The notes under the pieces: generated by a model
The model's database searches: none
What the model was told of the DNA's origin: nothing
The model's input: only the letters and a program-made list of their open reading frames with translations
Source: Vicugna pacos
Taxonomy: Eukaryota > Chordata > Mammalia > Artiodactyla > Camelidae
Length of the DNA: 64,000 bases
Direction: 5' to 3'
Assembly (NCBI RefSeq): GCF_048564905.1
Contig: NW_027328740.1
Location: 77,752,662-77,816,661, forward strand
Program-made: the position numbers and the translations under genes
In this document: piece by piece, positions 23,836 through 33,903 of the stretch
Position numbering within the stretch: the first letter of the stretch is position 1
Layout of the letters: every line of letters begins with the position of its first letter

Positions 23836-25274
23836 ATGTTTTATGACTTTGTCCAACAGACTACTGACAAACTGTTGGACGAACCACTTTGAGCAGATCA
23901 GCACAAGCATACTGGGAGAGGTAAGTGCTGACTCCAGTTACAGCTGCAGCCACCCAGCACTACAGGGCGGGGGCAGTTTGCTCAAACTCTTACATGTTGC
24001 TTGAGTATTTAGTTCTCATTATAGAATAAAGACAGTTGTTCTTTAGTCAAAGCTCCTGAAACATAAATCTTCAAAGATTGATGCAAATTAGGTTTCAAGT
24101 ACAACACTCTCACTAGAATTTATTTGAAAATTATAGTCTTAGGTACTCCGCACATCAAAAGGGCATAATCTTAATGTATCTGACTAAATACACTGAAAGG
24201 GTTGTTTAAAAGTAATTAAGAAGAAGCCATTCAGAATAAGCTCTCAGTATCATCTGCACAAAGACCCACCCAAGGGTCTCATTTCTCACTTCCACATAGG
24301 TGTTTTCAAGTAGCTTACCTTGGGTCTTGGTTTCTTATAACACGGGGCGGGGAATAGTTGTGGATAGATTTATGTAGCAAATATATACCAAGGGTATTTG
24401 TTGTGAAGGAATTCTACAAATAAGAAGATTGATACATAGTCCCACCCATAAGAAATTCAGCCTTTCCATTTACAACAGCATTAAAAATAAAGTGAGAGAT
24501 ACATTTAACAAAAATTTACAAGATTTGTACATTGAACTTTTTGAAGTATCACCAGAATAAATTTTAAAAGATCTACATATATGGAAGACATCCCATTTTC
24601 ATGGAATGATTGACAATATTATTAAAAATGTTAAGAATCCTCAAAGTGAACTATATATTCAGTGGAATCCCTATCAAAATTCCAGCTGACTTCTATGCAA
24701 AATTGAAAAACTGATCCCAAAATTCACATGGACTTGCAAGGGGCCCAGGACAGCAAAACAACCTTGAAAAAGAAGAGTAAAGTTGGAGGACTCACTTTAA
24801 AGTGTACTAAAATGCTATAGTACTAAGTCAGTATGATACTGGCATAAGTTTGGATAAATAAATCTAAAAGACACAATAAAAACCCACGGGGAAAAACTTA
24901 CATTTACAGACACTTTTCCACTAGGGGGCCAAAAACACTCCATTGAAAGAATAGTCTATTCAACTAATGGTTCAGGGACAGCTGGGTATCTGCAGGCAAA
25001 AGAATCAATCTGGAATCTGAACACCCATATTTTATATAACAAATAAAATTAATTGAAAATAGATCACAGACAGAAATGTAAAAATTAAACCTATAAACTT
25101 TCTAAAAGAAGACACAGTATAAATCTTTGTGGGCCTAGGATAGGCTTTGGTTTCCTAGATACAAAACCAAGAGCACAAGTGATAGAAGGAAAAAGCAGAT
25201 AAACTGGACTTCATCAAAACTAAAACCTTTTTCTTACAAAGGACATCATCAAGAAAGTGAAATGACAGGGGAAA

Positions 25275-25362
25275 AGGGTATCTCAAGTCAGAGAGTGCGT
25301 GCTTTGCAAAAAAAAAAAAATAAATCTTTACATCTAACTACCTCCCTTGTAAAGAAATTGTT
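25275..25362 (+). repeat. Camelid SINE fragment with internal loss
   Basis: GGGTATCTCAAGTCAGAGAG and TGCGTGCTTTGC match the A-box half of the camelid SINE. The B box is missing and the sequence passes straight to the A-rich tail with a CTAACTACCTCCC motif. It interrupts an L1 ORF2 region, which continues on both sides. Confidence 0.7.
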
Positions 25363-25786
25363 TTAATGTTAAAAAAAAAATATAGTTAAAGGACAATGTG
25401 CAGAAGAGAAGAAAAATTTTGCAAAGCATGTATCTAATAAGAGAGTAGTATCCAGGATATATAACGAATGCTTACAACTGAACAATACAAAAAAATACAC
25501 CCAATTTTTAAATTTACCACGAATTTAAATAGATATACAAATGGCCAATAATCATATGAAAAGATGCTCAGCATCACTAGGGAAGTCAAAAACAAAATGA
25601 GATCTCATTTTACACCCACTAGGATGGTTATAACCAAAACATGGACAATAACAAATGTCGTTCAGGAGGCAGAGAAACCTCATATGTGGCCAGGGGAAAG
25701 GAACAATGTTGCAGCTTCTTTGGAGAAGTCTGGTATTTCCTCAAAAGCTAAGAGTTATATGTCTCAGCAATTCCACTCCTACATAT

Positions 25787-25927
25787 AGAGTCATCTCTCA
25801 ATATCCTTGGGGGATTGGTTTCAGGAACCCCACACCCTGGATACCATAATCCAAGGATGTTCGAGTCCCTTTACAATCAACCATCTGGATTCATGTAGTG
25901 GAAACTACAGATATGGCGGGGCAAATG
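25787..25927 (+). mobile_element. Tigger-type (TcMar) short DNA transposon
   Basis: TCTCTCAATATCCTTGGGGG, ATTGGTTTCAGGAACCCC and GGATACCATAATCCAAGGAT match the Tigger1/MER2 end with its inverted terminal repeat. The other end reads GAAACTACAGATATGGCGG. TA dinucleotides flank it at 25785-25786 and 25928-25929. It is a nonautonomous internal-deletion form, inserted in the older L1. Confidence 0.85.
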
Positions 25928-26049
25928 TACAGCCAACAGAATGAAAACATATTCTCATAAAAAATTTCACATCAATATTCATAGCAGTATCATTCAGAGT
26001 AGCCAAAAGTTACTAACAATATCCATCCATCAATGAACGGATAAACAAA

Positions 26050-27510
26050 ATTACCAAGAATAGGCCCACAAACTTTTGGTCATTGAAACTTTGACAAAGG
26101 AGGTGAGAAAATACAATGGAGTAAAGACAGCCTCTTCAGCAAATGGTGTAGGGAAAACTTAACAGCTGCATGTAAATCATTGAAGTTAGACTACTCCCTC
26201 ACAGAATATACAAAAATGAATACAAAATGTGTTAAAGACTTAAACATGTAGACAAGACACTATAAACCTCTTAGAAGCAACCATAGGCAAAACATCTGAC
26301 ATAAATCTCAGCAATGTTTTCCTAGAGCAGTCTACTCAAGCAATAGAAAAACAACCAAAAATATACAAGAGGGATCTAATTAAACTTACAAGCTTTTGCA
26401 CAGCTATGGAAACAGTAAGCAAAACAAAAAGACAACCAACCTATGGAATGGGAGAAAATATTTACAATAAATGAAACTGCTAGGGGCTTAATTCCCAGAA
26501 TATGTAAACAGTTTTTACACTTAATAAGAAAGAAAAACAAACAATTCAATTCAAATATTGGCAGAAGTCCTAAAGAAACATTTCTCCAATGAAGACTTAC
26601 AAACGGCCAGTAGCCACATGAAAAAATATTCAATATCATTATCAGAGAAATGCAAATCAAAACTGCAATCAAGTATCACCTCTCACCAGTCAGAATAGCC
26701 ATCATTCAGAAGTTCACTGACAATAAATACTGGAAAGTCTGCGGAGAATTGGGAACACACCTACACTGTGGTGGGGATACAGTTTGGTGGAGCCATTGTG
26801 GAAAAGTGTATAGATGTTCCTCTAAAGACATAAAATTGACCTCCCAGATGACCCAGCAATCCCACTCCTGGGCATATATCCAGAAGGAACCCTAATTGAA
26901 AAAGACACCTACACCCCAATGTACACAGCAGCACTATTTACAATATCAAGACATGGAAGCAACCGAAATGTCCACTGAGAGATGACTGGATAAAGAGGTT
27001 GCAGCATATTTGTCCAATAGACTACTATTCAGCCATAAAATAATAATAAAATAATGACATTGGCAGCAACATCAATGGACCTGGAGAATGTCATTCTAAG
27101 TGAAGTAAGCCAGAAAGAGAAAGGAAAATACCATATGAGATTGCTCAAATGTGGACTCTAAAAAAAAAAATAGAAAGAAACAACAAAATAAACTTATCTA
27201 CAGAACAGAAACAGACACAGAGACATAGAAACCAAACTATGGTTACCAGTGGGGAGAGGGTGTGGGAAGAATAAATTGGGAGTTCAAGATTTGCAGATAC
27301 TGAGTATGTAAAGAATAAACAGCAAGTTTATACTGTATAGCACAGGAGAATATATTTAATATCTTATAGTAACTTATGTTTAAAAAGAGGATGAAAATGA
27401 ATACAGGTAGGTTCCTATTTAGCTGAAGTGTTGTGCTGTACACAAGAAACTAACACAAAATTATAAACTAACAAGACTTCAATGAAAATATTTTTAAATA
27501 GACCAAAAAC
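26050..27510 (+). mobile_element. Younger 5'-truncated L1, 3' end
   Basis: The end of ORF2 and the 3' UTR of an artiodactyl-type L1 are present: ACTTTGACAAAGGAGG, GGAATGGGAGAAAATATTTA, CACATGAAAAAATATTCAAT, CACTCCTGGGCATATATCC, ATGTCCACTGAGAGATGACT and GACCTGGAGAATGTCATTCT. The UTR follows with TATAGCACAGGAGAATATAT and GCTGTACACAAGAAACTAAC. It is 5' truncated, as most L1 copies are, and carries several frame breaks in ORF2. It splits the older L1. Confidence 0.88.
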
Positions 27511-27539
27511 GAAAAAAAAAGGAAAAGGATATTATCAAG

Positions 27540-27725
27540 CAAAAAGAATAAAGTACTGATTCAGGCTACAATTATGGATGAACCTTGAAATTTTATGCTA
27601 AAATAAGCCAGACACAAAAAGCCAAATAGTGCCCTTTAAAGTGAACTGTATCTAAGCGTTTATTGTACTACTCCTGTAAATTTTCCAGAGGTTTGAAATC
27701 TATCAATATCAAAATAAAATGTATT
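27540..27725 (+). mobile_element. Resumed 3' end of the older L1
   Basis: TATGGATGAACCTTGAAATT, AAATAAGCCAGACACAAAAAG and AACTGTATCTAAGCG continue the L1 whose upstream part ends near 26050 at the point where the protein text would lead into this one. This supports insertion of the younger L1 into it. Confidence 0.65.
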
Positions 27726-28019
27726 ATGCATTAAAAACTTAAAACGCTTCCTCACAGGAGGGCTTTAATTATTAAATGCAGAAACGCATATAAAGCTCTT
27801 GGAAAAACAATTTGCATGTCCACACACAGTCACTGCTGTCACTGCCACTCAGAGGGTGGTGACAGCGCTGATGAGAGCTGCCTCCACTCGCTCCCCTGCA
27901 GAAAGGAGTGAAGGCCTGAGCTCTGACAGGCAGGGTGAGCGTGAACCTGAGTCATACACAGCCACGTTCCAGACTCTGCGTTACCCAACTTTCTTATACA
28001 AACTGCAACATGTAATGTA

Positions 28020-28170
28020 AACACGCTAGAGGGATGTATCTTACAACACAGGGAATACAGACAATATTTTACAGTAACTATAAATGGAGCATCTATTGTA
28101 CACCTGAAACTAATATCATATTTTAAATCAGCTATATTTTTATGAAAAATTAAAAAATATTTTTAAAATG
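28020..28170 (+). mobile_element. L1 3' end fragment
   Basis: CTTACAACACAGGGAATACA, TTTTACAGTAACTATAAATGG and TTGTACACCTGAAACTAATA are the typical last 150 bases of an artiodactyl-type L1 3' UTR, followed by an A-rich tail. Confidence 0.8.
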
Positions 28171-28502
28171 CTATCACTTTAATATTCAATTCGGTTTTTA
28201 AGTTACTACTAAACAGCTCAGAATGTATAAAAGCATTTAATTGTGCTGTTTGCTTACATATTTATTTACATTCAGCCTCTTGCTAAAAGAGAATTTAAAC
28301 AATTCTGTTAAACACAGCTTAACAACCATAACAACAAAAAGGCAAAACTGAGAGTGAAGAGAAAATGAAGATTCAATACTTAAATGAAACCAGGGGGAAG
28401 TAAACTCATAAAAATGGATTCCATGAAGTCAGGGCAAGTGTTAAGGCTGACTAGAAATTCAGCTGTAGGATTCTTGGCAGCGAAACCAAAAAGAAAAGAT
28501 GA

Positions 28503-28640
28503 TGGGGCGGGTGGTAGAGCGTGTGCTTAGCGTGCACGGGGTCCTGGGTTGAAGCCCCAGGGCTTCCACTAACAGGTTCATACATCTAATTAACTGCCCC
28601 CCTAAAAGATCACCAAAGAAAAGAAAAAGAGAAATTTCTT
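28503..28640 (+). repeat. Camelid tRNA-derived SINE, well preserved
   Basis: GGTGGTAGAGCGTGTGCTTA (A box) and GGTCCTGGGTTGAAGCCCC (B box) are both almost at consensus, followed by CTAATTAACTGCCCCCC and A-rich sequence. It could be mistaken for a tRNA gene but lacks a complete cloverleaf and has the SINE tail. Confidence 0.9.
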
Positions 28641-28719
28641 TCCCAAAGAACCCTGATATTAAATTTGGATTAAATATTAAAAAAAAGAAAAAAAGAAAAA
28701 TTCAAAAGGTAAGTGACAC

Positions 28720-29127
28720 TGAAGGAAAACCCCAGCTGGGCTAACAAGCTAAGTCACAAATCAAAGTGTGATAAGTGTCGGTTCCCTGATCTAAGTTTTG
28801 CTGGGGTACCTGGTAAATCCGAAGTTTAGTGTCAGTTTACTGGGCTAATAAGCTAACCCGGAAATCCAAGGTCAACAGTTGTCAGTAACGTGATCTGTTC
28901 CAAATTGATAAGCTTCAGTGTACTGATTCCTTGCTTTTTGTTGTTTGAGCCTTATTGGGTAATAGCCCCATACTTGTAATTAACCCTATAAAACCTCATG
29001 TGCACGTCTTGGAGGTGCTCAGAGCTTTGGAAAAGAAACCCCTCTGAGCCCGCCAGCGTAATAAATCTCAGTACTCCAACCCTCTGTGTGATTCTTATTT
29101 CTTGGCTGGCCTTTTGTTTCCATAACA
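28720..29127 (+). mobile_element. Solo LTR, ERV1-type (family A)
   Basis: A 408-bp relative of the LTR at 18982-19388, close to 90% alike by eye. It starts TGAAGGAAAACCCC and ends TTTCCATAACA. Its 4-base target duplication, ACAC (28716-28719 and 29128-29131), differs from that of the other copy. The two are therefore independent insertions, not copies made by local duplication. Confidence 0.85.
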
Positions 29128-29316
29128 ACACAAGCGATAATGCCCGTGAGATAAATCTGGGGAGGCTGCTGGTAAATCCCCATGTCTCACGTGGGAAAAT
29201 CTGAAACATCCTTCTCACCACTCAGAGTCATCATAAGCCCACACCACACCTCCTGCCGTTAAATGCAGGAGCACGGTTAGGGCCCGGCCTTTGCTGTCTT
29301 TGTGTCATCACAGTGA

Positions 29317-29866
29317 TACAGGATGGAAGGGGGAAGAGCACAGCCATTCAAGGAAGGCCGCAGCAATTGACATCAAAATGGTGAAGGATTCAACCCCCAA
29401 TAGGCCTTGAGGCTCAGGATGAAGAGATTTAACTTCTAGCAGATCTTGAGCTTCAGTAAACATCCATTGTAATAGTAACCTGGTGAATAACATGCCCCAG
29501 GCACCATGGCAGTCCCAATGATAGCCACAAAAGGTCAAAGGGTGGGAAATGGCCAACTCCCAGGGAATCCTAGCCCCTTGCCCTAAGGCTGGTCCTTCTA
29601 CTTATTAGCATATGAAACCACCAAGCCCAAGAAAACAAGCAACACAGCGCCACCTCGCGGTCACCACTCTCTGTCCCTCTTTGGAGAAGACAGACCTTCT
29701 GTCTGTGGAGTGTGTACCTACTTCCAATCTGTGCATGAAACCCCCACACCTCGTGACGTTTCTCTTGCATTTCAATGTATCTGTCTGAATATATATACCT
29801 TTACTCAACACTAGCTTGCTCTTGAATTCTTTACTGCATGAAGTCAAAGAACAAAATCTGGTGGGG
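29317..29866 (+). mobile_element. Probable LTR fossil, unassigned family
   Basis: Its composition and layout resemble an ERV LTR: GTGGGAAATGGCCAACTCCC, AACAAGCAACACAGC, a TATATATACC promoter-like box near 29790, then CATGAAGTCAAAGAACAAAA and TCTGGTGGGGCACATCCCAG, which looks like the LTR end and start of a primer-binding region. No partner LTR or target duplication was found. The borders are approximate. Confidence 0.45.
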
Positions 29867-31440
29867 CACATCCCAGGGGCTCAACGAAAGCCTGGGACAC
29901 AGCCCTTCTCATGCCCAACGTTTTTTATTCTTGTATCAACAGGACTGGGCTGTGAAGTGACGTCTGAGGCCCCAGCTAAGGGACAGAACCAGCTTCCAGG
30001 GTTCCAATTTGCGGGCAGCCTCTCCCCCAGCTTGGGCCTTGGGGTCTGCCCGGTTCTCTGTGTTTCTCTGTTGTGCTGACTCCCCAGCCATACAGCGTAC
30101 TCCTAGGCCTGTCCCCACAAAACCCTTCTCTCCAAAATACAAGCACGTCATGTCACAATCCTCTTGTTCAACCAGGAAATGTTCAGCCCACTTTTTTCCT
30201 CCCCAATAAATTACCCAACTGTCCTCCCTCCCATCACATCACTTCTTTCTTTGTGAGAACTCTGCACTCGCCACACCCCATCATGAACACAGGTGTCTTG
30301 CTGGCTGTGACCGAGATGTTTCTTTCTCACACAGCAAGCGTCCTTTCACTTTCCCCTTGTTACCTTAAAAAAGCCTTTCCTGAGTCACCCACCCCTCTGA
30401 TTATGAACTCACAATGTGCTGAAGTTGCAGTCACTATGTGCATACATCCCAGTTTTGGCTAGGTTTCCATCACAAGATCTTCATTAAGGAGCTGCATCAA
30501 GAAGTTATACAGGGTATTCTTACATCAGAGTGGAGGAACCTGCAAAAAATTTAAACGGCTTTGAAGATAGTGTTAACCAGGGACAGAGATGTCGCGGGTC
30601 CTAGTCAAAAGTGTCATGAGGAAAAATGTTCTCCCAAGGCTCAGAGTGGCTTCTGAACACAGAATCCTCAGGGAGGAGGTGACAGGCAGTGATTAGGGTG
30701 GGTGATACAGGTTACGCTCCCCCAGCTGGGGAAGAATAGGTTTTTTTCTTGTTTTCCAAACAATTTCTTACTACCTTTTTCTCTTATTGCCACATACCAT
30801 TTCCTACGAATTAAGCATATCAATGTCAGTCATTTGGGCCACTTGGGAGAAGCTACACGATGCCATTCACAGGGATGGGGCATGACAGCCACACCAGTCT
30901 GGGTTGAAAGACCAGTGGGGGTATTTGCAAGGTAATCACGGGCATGCAGCAAACTCCCCAGCTTCAATGACCTCATCTCAAAGCTGGGGTCAATAAAACT
31001 ACCAAGCAAATTGCGTGAAGATTATGGCCAATGTTTACTAGGTAAGTGCCCGTGAAAGCTGCCGCTTAATGGGGAATGAGTACGATCAATGAGGCCCTGT
31101 CTACCTGCCCACATGCGCCCTGCCTTCCTGCCTTGCTGCAACAGCAGAACTTGTTTAGCTGAGATGAACGCCCCCAGAGCAGCCCAGACGGGAAAGCTCC
31201 CAGCTCTGTACGGCGAGACGTGTTCCTTTCCTTCTCAGAGCTGATCACAGTTTGCTGTCGTATGTTTTTATGTTTATCCCTTTTGTAACTGCCTCTCCTC
31301 CGGAGTTTTTGCTCAAGCAGCACAGGGCCAGGTGTGTCTTGGGTCCTGCCGGATATTCTGGGCAGGGAAACAGCCAACTCCATATCTGGCTCTGGTGCTG
31401 AACGGAGAGAGCAGAAGGCCCAGGGGCCCATGCTGAACTG
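29867..31440. other. Unclassified sequence, no gene seen
   Basis: Open frames of up to 129 codons occur (30073-30462; 31066-31452 on minus), but none looks like a known protein and none is flanked by convincing splice sites. The tandem-duplication junction inferred for this window would lie somewhere between 18.4 and 42.4 kb. Confidence 0.5.
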
Positions 31441-31444
31441 AGGC

Positions 31445-31575
31445 CCCTGCACCCAAAATTATGGTCTGACCTTGGGCAAATTACACAGTCTTCTTTACTC
31501 TGAGATTCCTCATCTGTCCATGAAAATAACTGCCCATGTCACACAGAGTTACAAGTATTAAAGGAAATCAACAAA
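31445..31575 (+). repeat. MIR fragment
   Basis: GACCTTGGGCAAATTACACA, GAGATTCCTCATCTGTCCAT and ACAAGTATTAAAGGAAAT match the middle of the plus-strand MIR. Confidence 0.75.
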
Positions 31576-31694
31576 TTCACAACCTAGCCAAGGGGCTACA
31601 AGTGCATCCTCAACAGACAAATGCTGCCTTTACGGCTCTGACGCACGCTAAGCGGGGCGGCCCCACACAGTGAACACTGCTAAGTGCCAGGGTG

Positions 31695-31895
31695 TTAAAT
31701 GCTTCATGTGTGCTATAATACTCTTTAGATCTTACAACAATCCCAGGAAGAAATGAATATTATCATGCCCATTTCACATTTCACCAACAGGTTGAGAGTA
31801 TGCATTCTATTCCAAGGCCCTATGGTGAAGAAATGGCAATTTAAACCGGAATCTGGGCCCAGGCCTTGGCTCCATTTCTCTCCCATCCACCTGAC
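31695..31895 (-). repeat. MIR fragment
   Basis: CTTCATGTGTGCTATAATAC, TCTTACAACAATCCCAGGAA and GAATATTATCATGCCCATTT follow the reverse MIR order. Confidence 0.7.
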
Positions 31896-32213
31896 CACTT
31901 GCCTATGAATTCCACCTGTCCAATATAAAAGTTTGCAGCCGGCCATCTCTTAAAAGCAATGTGTGCCACCGTTTGTCAATGTTGTTTAATTACCATAAAC
32001 TGTTCTCAGAAACCACTACAGTAAAGAAAGTTGGACTTAAGGAATTCTGCATTGCGTTCTCCTGCAATGTGCAGGATCCCTTTCCTACACCTCCAAATCC
32101 AAGTGTATGCTTCCTCCGTGTTTATGTTTGCACACGGCTTATTAAAGCAGAAGGTATCTGCAGTAATTCCATCTCGGTTGCTTTCCAAGTTTGCAGATTA
32201 TCCATATTCGGTC

Positions 32214-32700
32214 TGTGAACGAAAATACTACAATGTGAATGAGAATACTGCAACCATGTCAGTAAACAAAGAATACTGATACCAAGTCATTAAAGGCTTC
32301 CGCCACTCCCCGGCGAGGACAGGCCTGCAGCCCAGCCACTGCAGCAACTCACAATGGTGCCCTCTGAGCAGACTCAGAATAAGAAAGGACGGGCTACTGG
32401 CCCGAGATAGCTAGGTGCTTGTCTAAAAAATGAATTCAGTGAGTCCTAATATTTGCTTCCTCCCATTCATACAAAATCACTAAATTCTTGAACTTGAGAT
32501 ACCTGGCTTTCTTTAGATAACAAGTAATCTTTTATTGTTCCAACAACCTGGTCTTTGTTGTAAAGCTCCTATATATCCTAGCTCTTCCTCAACCTCTTGG
32601 GAGCAGTCCCTCAGAGAGTTCTGAGAGACGGTCATCCTGGCTCGAGTCCTCCCGCCAAATGAAACATAACTCTTAACTTTTAGGCTGCATGTTTATTTCA
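32214..32700 (+). repeat. 5' LTR of the ERV1-type provirus
   Basis: It starts TGTGAACGAAAATACTACAA and ends TGTTTATTTCA. It aligns throughout with the 3' LTR, sharing CCTCTGAGCAGACTCAGA, CTTTAGATAACAAG and GTCATCCTGGCTCGAGTCC. A TATATATCC box lies near 32570. Confidence 0.88.
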
Positions 32701-33835
32701 GTCAACAGCTTTGGACACCATGAAGCACCACAGCAGATTTCTCTCCACCTGAACTCTCCAAGTAACCAGAGCCTTGGTACCAGCAGTGGCCCTTTGTGCT
32801 CATCCGCCTCCTCGGGGGGTCCAGATGAATTTGGCTGAGTCTCTCCTGGTTCTCAGATCTCACATATTGGTTGATGATCCTAAGTTTTATCTGGCGGTGT
32901 ATCCAGGTACGTGGCCCTCCAGTTGAAAGAACCTGAGGTGAATTACCCACCCAGTGGAGACATCCCGAGTGGGTCCAAGTTGAAAGACACTGGGTTCAGG
33001 ACTGAGTGGTTAGGTTAGAGGCTGGTCTAATGTTTTCCTCAATTTGGTTACCTCCATTGAATTTTTCAGGATAAAAGTAAAACTCTTATGAGGAAACTTT
33101 CAACTCCAAATTTTGGACCATCCCCCTGGCTGGTAACAGCTTTCTCGGGTGACAGGGAATCTTCCAGGAGTGGTAGACACAAAGACTTCATGCCACAGAG
33201 TTGTCCCTGTGGGAAATCTTACTAGCAAATTTATTCTGAGAACCCGACCTTACAATGGGGAATAGAACTTTCAAAAAAAAAATAAAGAACAGAAAAGAAA
33301 AGAAAAAGAAATGACAGATTGCCAGTCTCCAAGTAAAACCCCAGCCAGATTTATGTACATACAAAACTTACAACATTAATCGGGAATAAGAAAAAAAAAA
33401 AAACTCACTCTGGAAATAACCAGGCCTGATAAAAACATTTTTTGGCATTCTGAACTTATAAAAACAAAATCCCCTTTAGTGGGAACTTGGATTTCTCTTC
33501 CTGTGTCCTTGAAATGTAAACGTTTTATCTTTCTCTGGATGTTTTAAGTGTGTGCATGTAAGTATATATATGTTTAGTTTAGTTTTTAAAGGAAACCTTG
33601 GACTCTGCCATACAAAAGTTTCAAGTATTGTGTACATACGGTGGCCACGCAAATAAATTGGGATTCTAAGCAATTCTTTGATTGTACCAATTTTCAGATA
33701 TTTTGCCATCTTAAACTTTGTTGCATCAGCCTGGACCACGAAGGCTTTAAGCTTTTGGAGAGTAAACCTTTGAATTTTATTTAGGCAACACCCCGACTCT
33801 CATGTGGAAGGGCCTCTTCATCTTATTGGTTTAAA

Positions 33836-33840
<5 letters not shown>

Positions 33841-33897
<57 letters not shown>
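33841..33897. repeat. (TA)n microsatellite
   Basis: About 28 uninterrupted TA units lie inside the provirus interior. The array is long and pure, so it is probably length-variable and cruciform-prone. Confidence 0.95.

Positions 33898-33903
<6 letters not shown>

Larger units (their letters stand above)
20776..24472. other. Mostly unclassified sequence
   Basis: Apart from the MIR pieces at 23.0-23.2 and 23.65-23.84 kb I see no clear gene. The text at 23230-23470 (CTCCCCTTAGGAGAAAGCCC) may be a decayed L2 or similar repeat. Coding potential is low throughout. Confidence 0.5.
24473..26050 (+). mobile_element. Older L1 fragment (ORF2 3' part), interrupted
   Basis: This resembles the 3' half of an L1 ORF2: CATTTACAACAGCATTAAAAA, then AGTGGAATCCCTATCAAAAT, CAGTATGATACTGGCATAA, AGAGCACAAGTGATAGAAGG, CAAATGGCCAATAATCATATG and ACACCCACTAGGATGG. 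It is broken by a camelid SINE remnant (25275-25362) and a Tigger element (25787-25927). A younger L1 begins near 26050. Its 3' end seems to resume after 27540. It is highly decayed, with no long open frame. Confidence 0.85.

Noticed and set aside
28503-28575. Possible tRNA gene (A and B boxes present)
   Set aside because: It has the head and A-rich tail of the camelid SINE and no complete cloverleaf.
30073-30462. 129-codon open frame on the plus strand
   Set aside because: Composition is Ser/Pro/Thr-rich from CT-rich DNA; no protein family is recognised.
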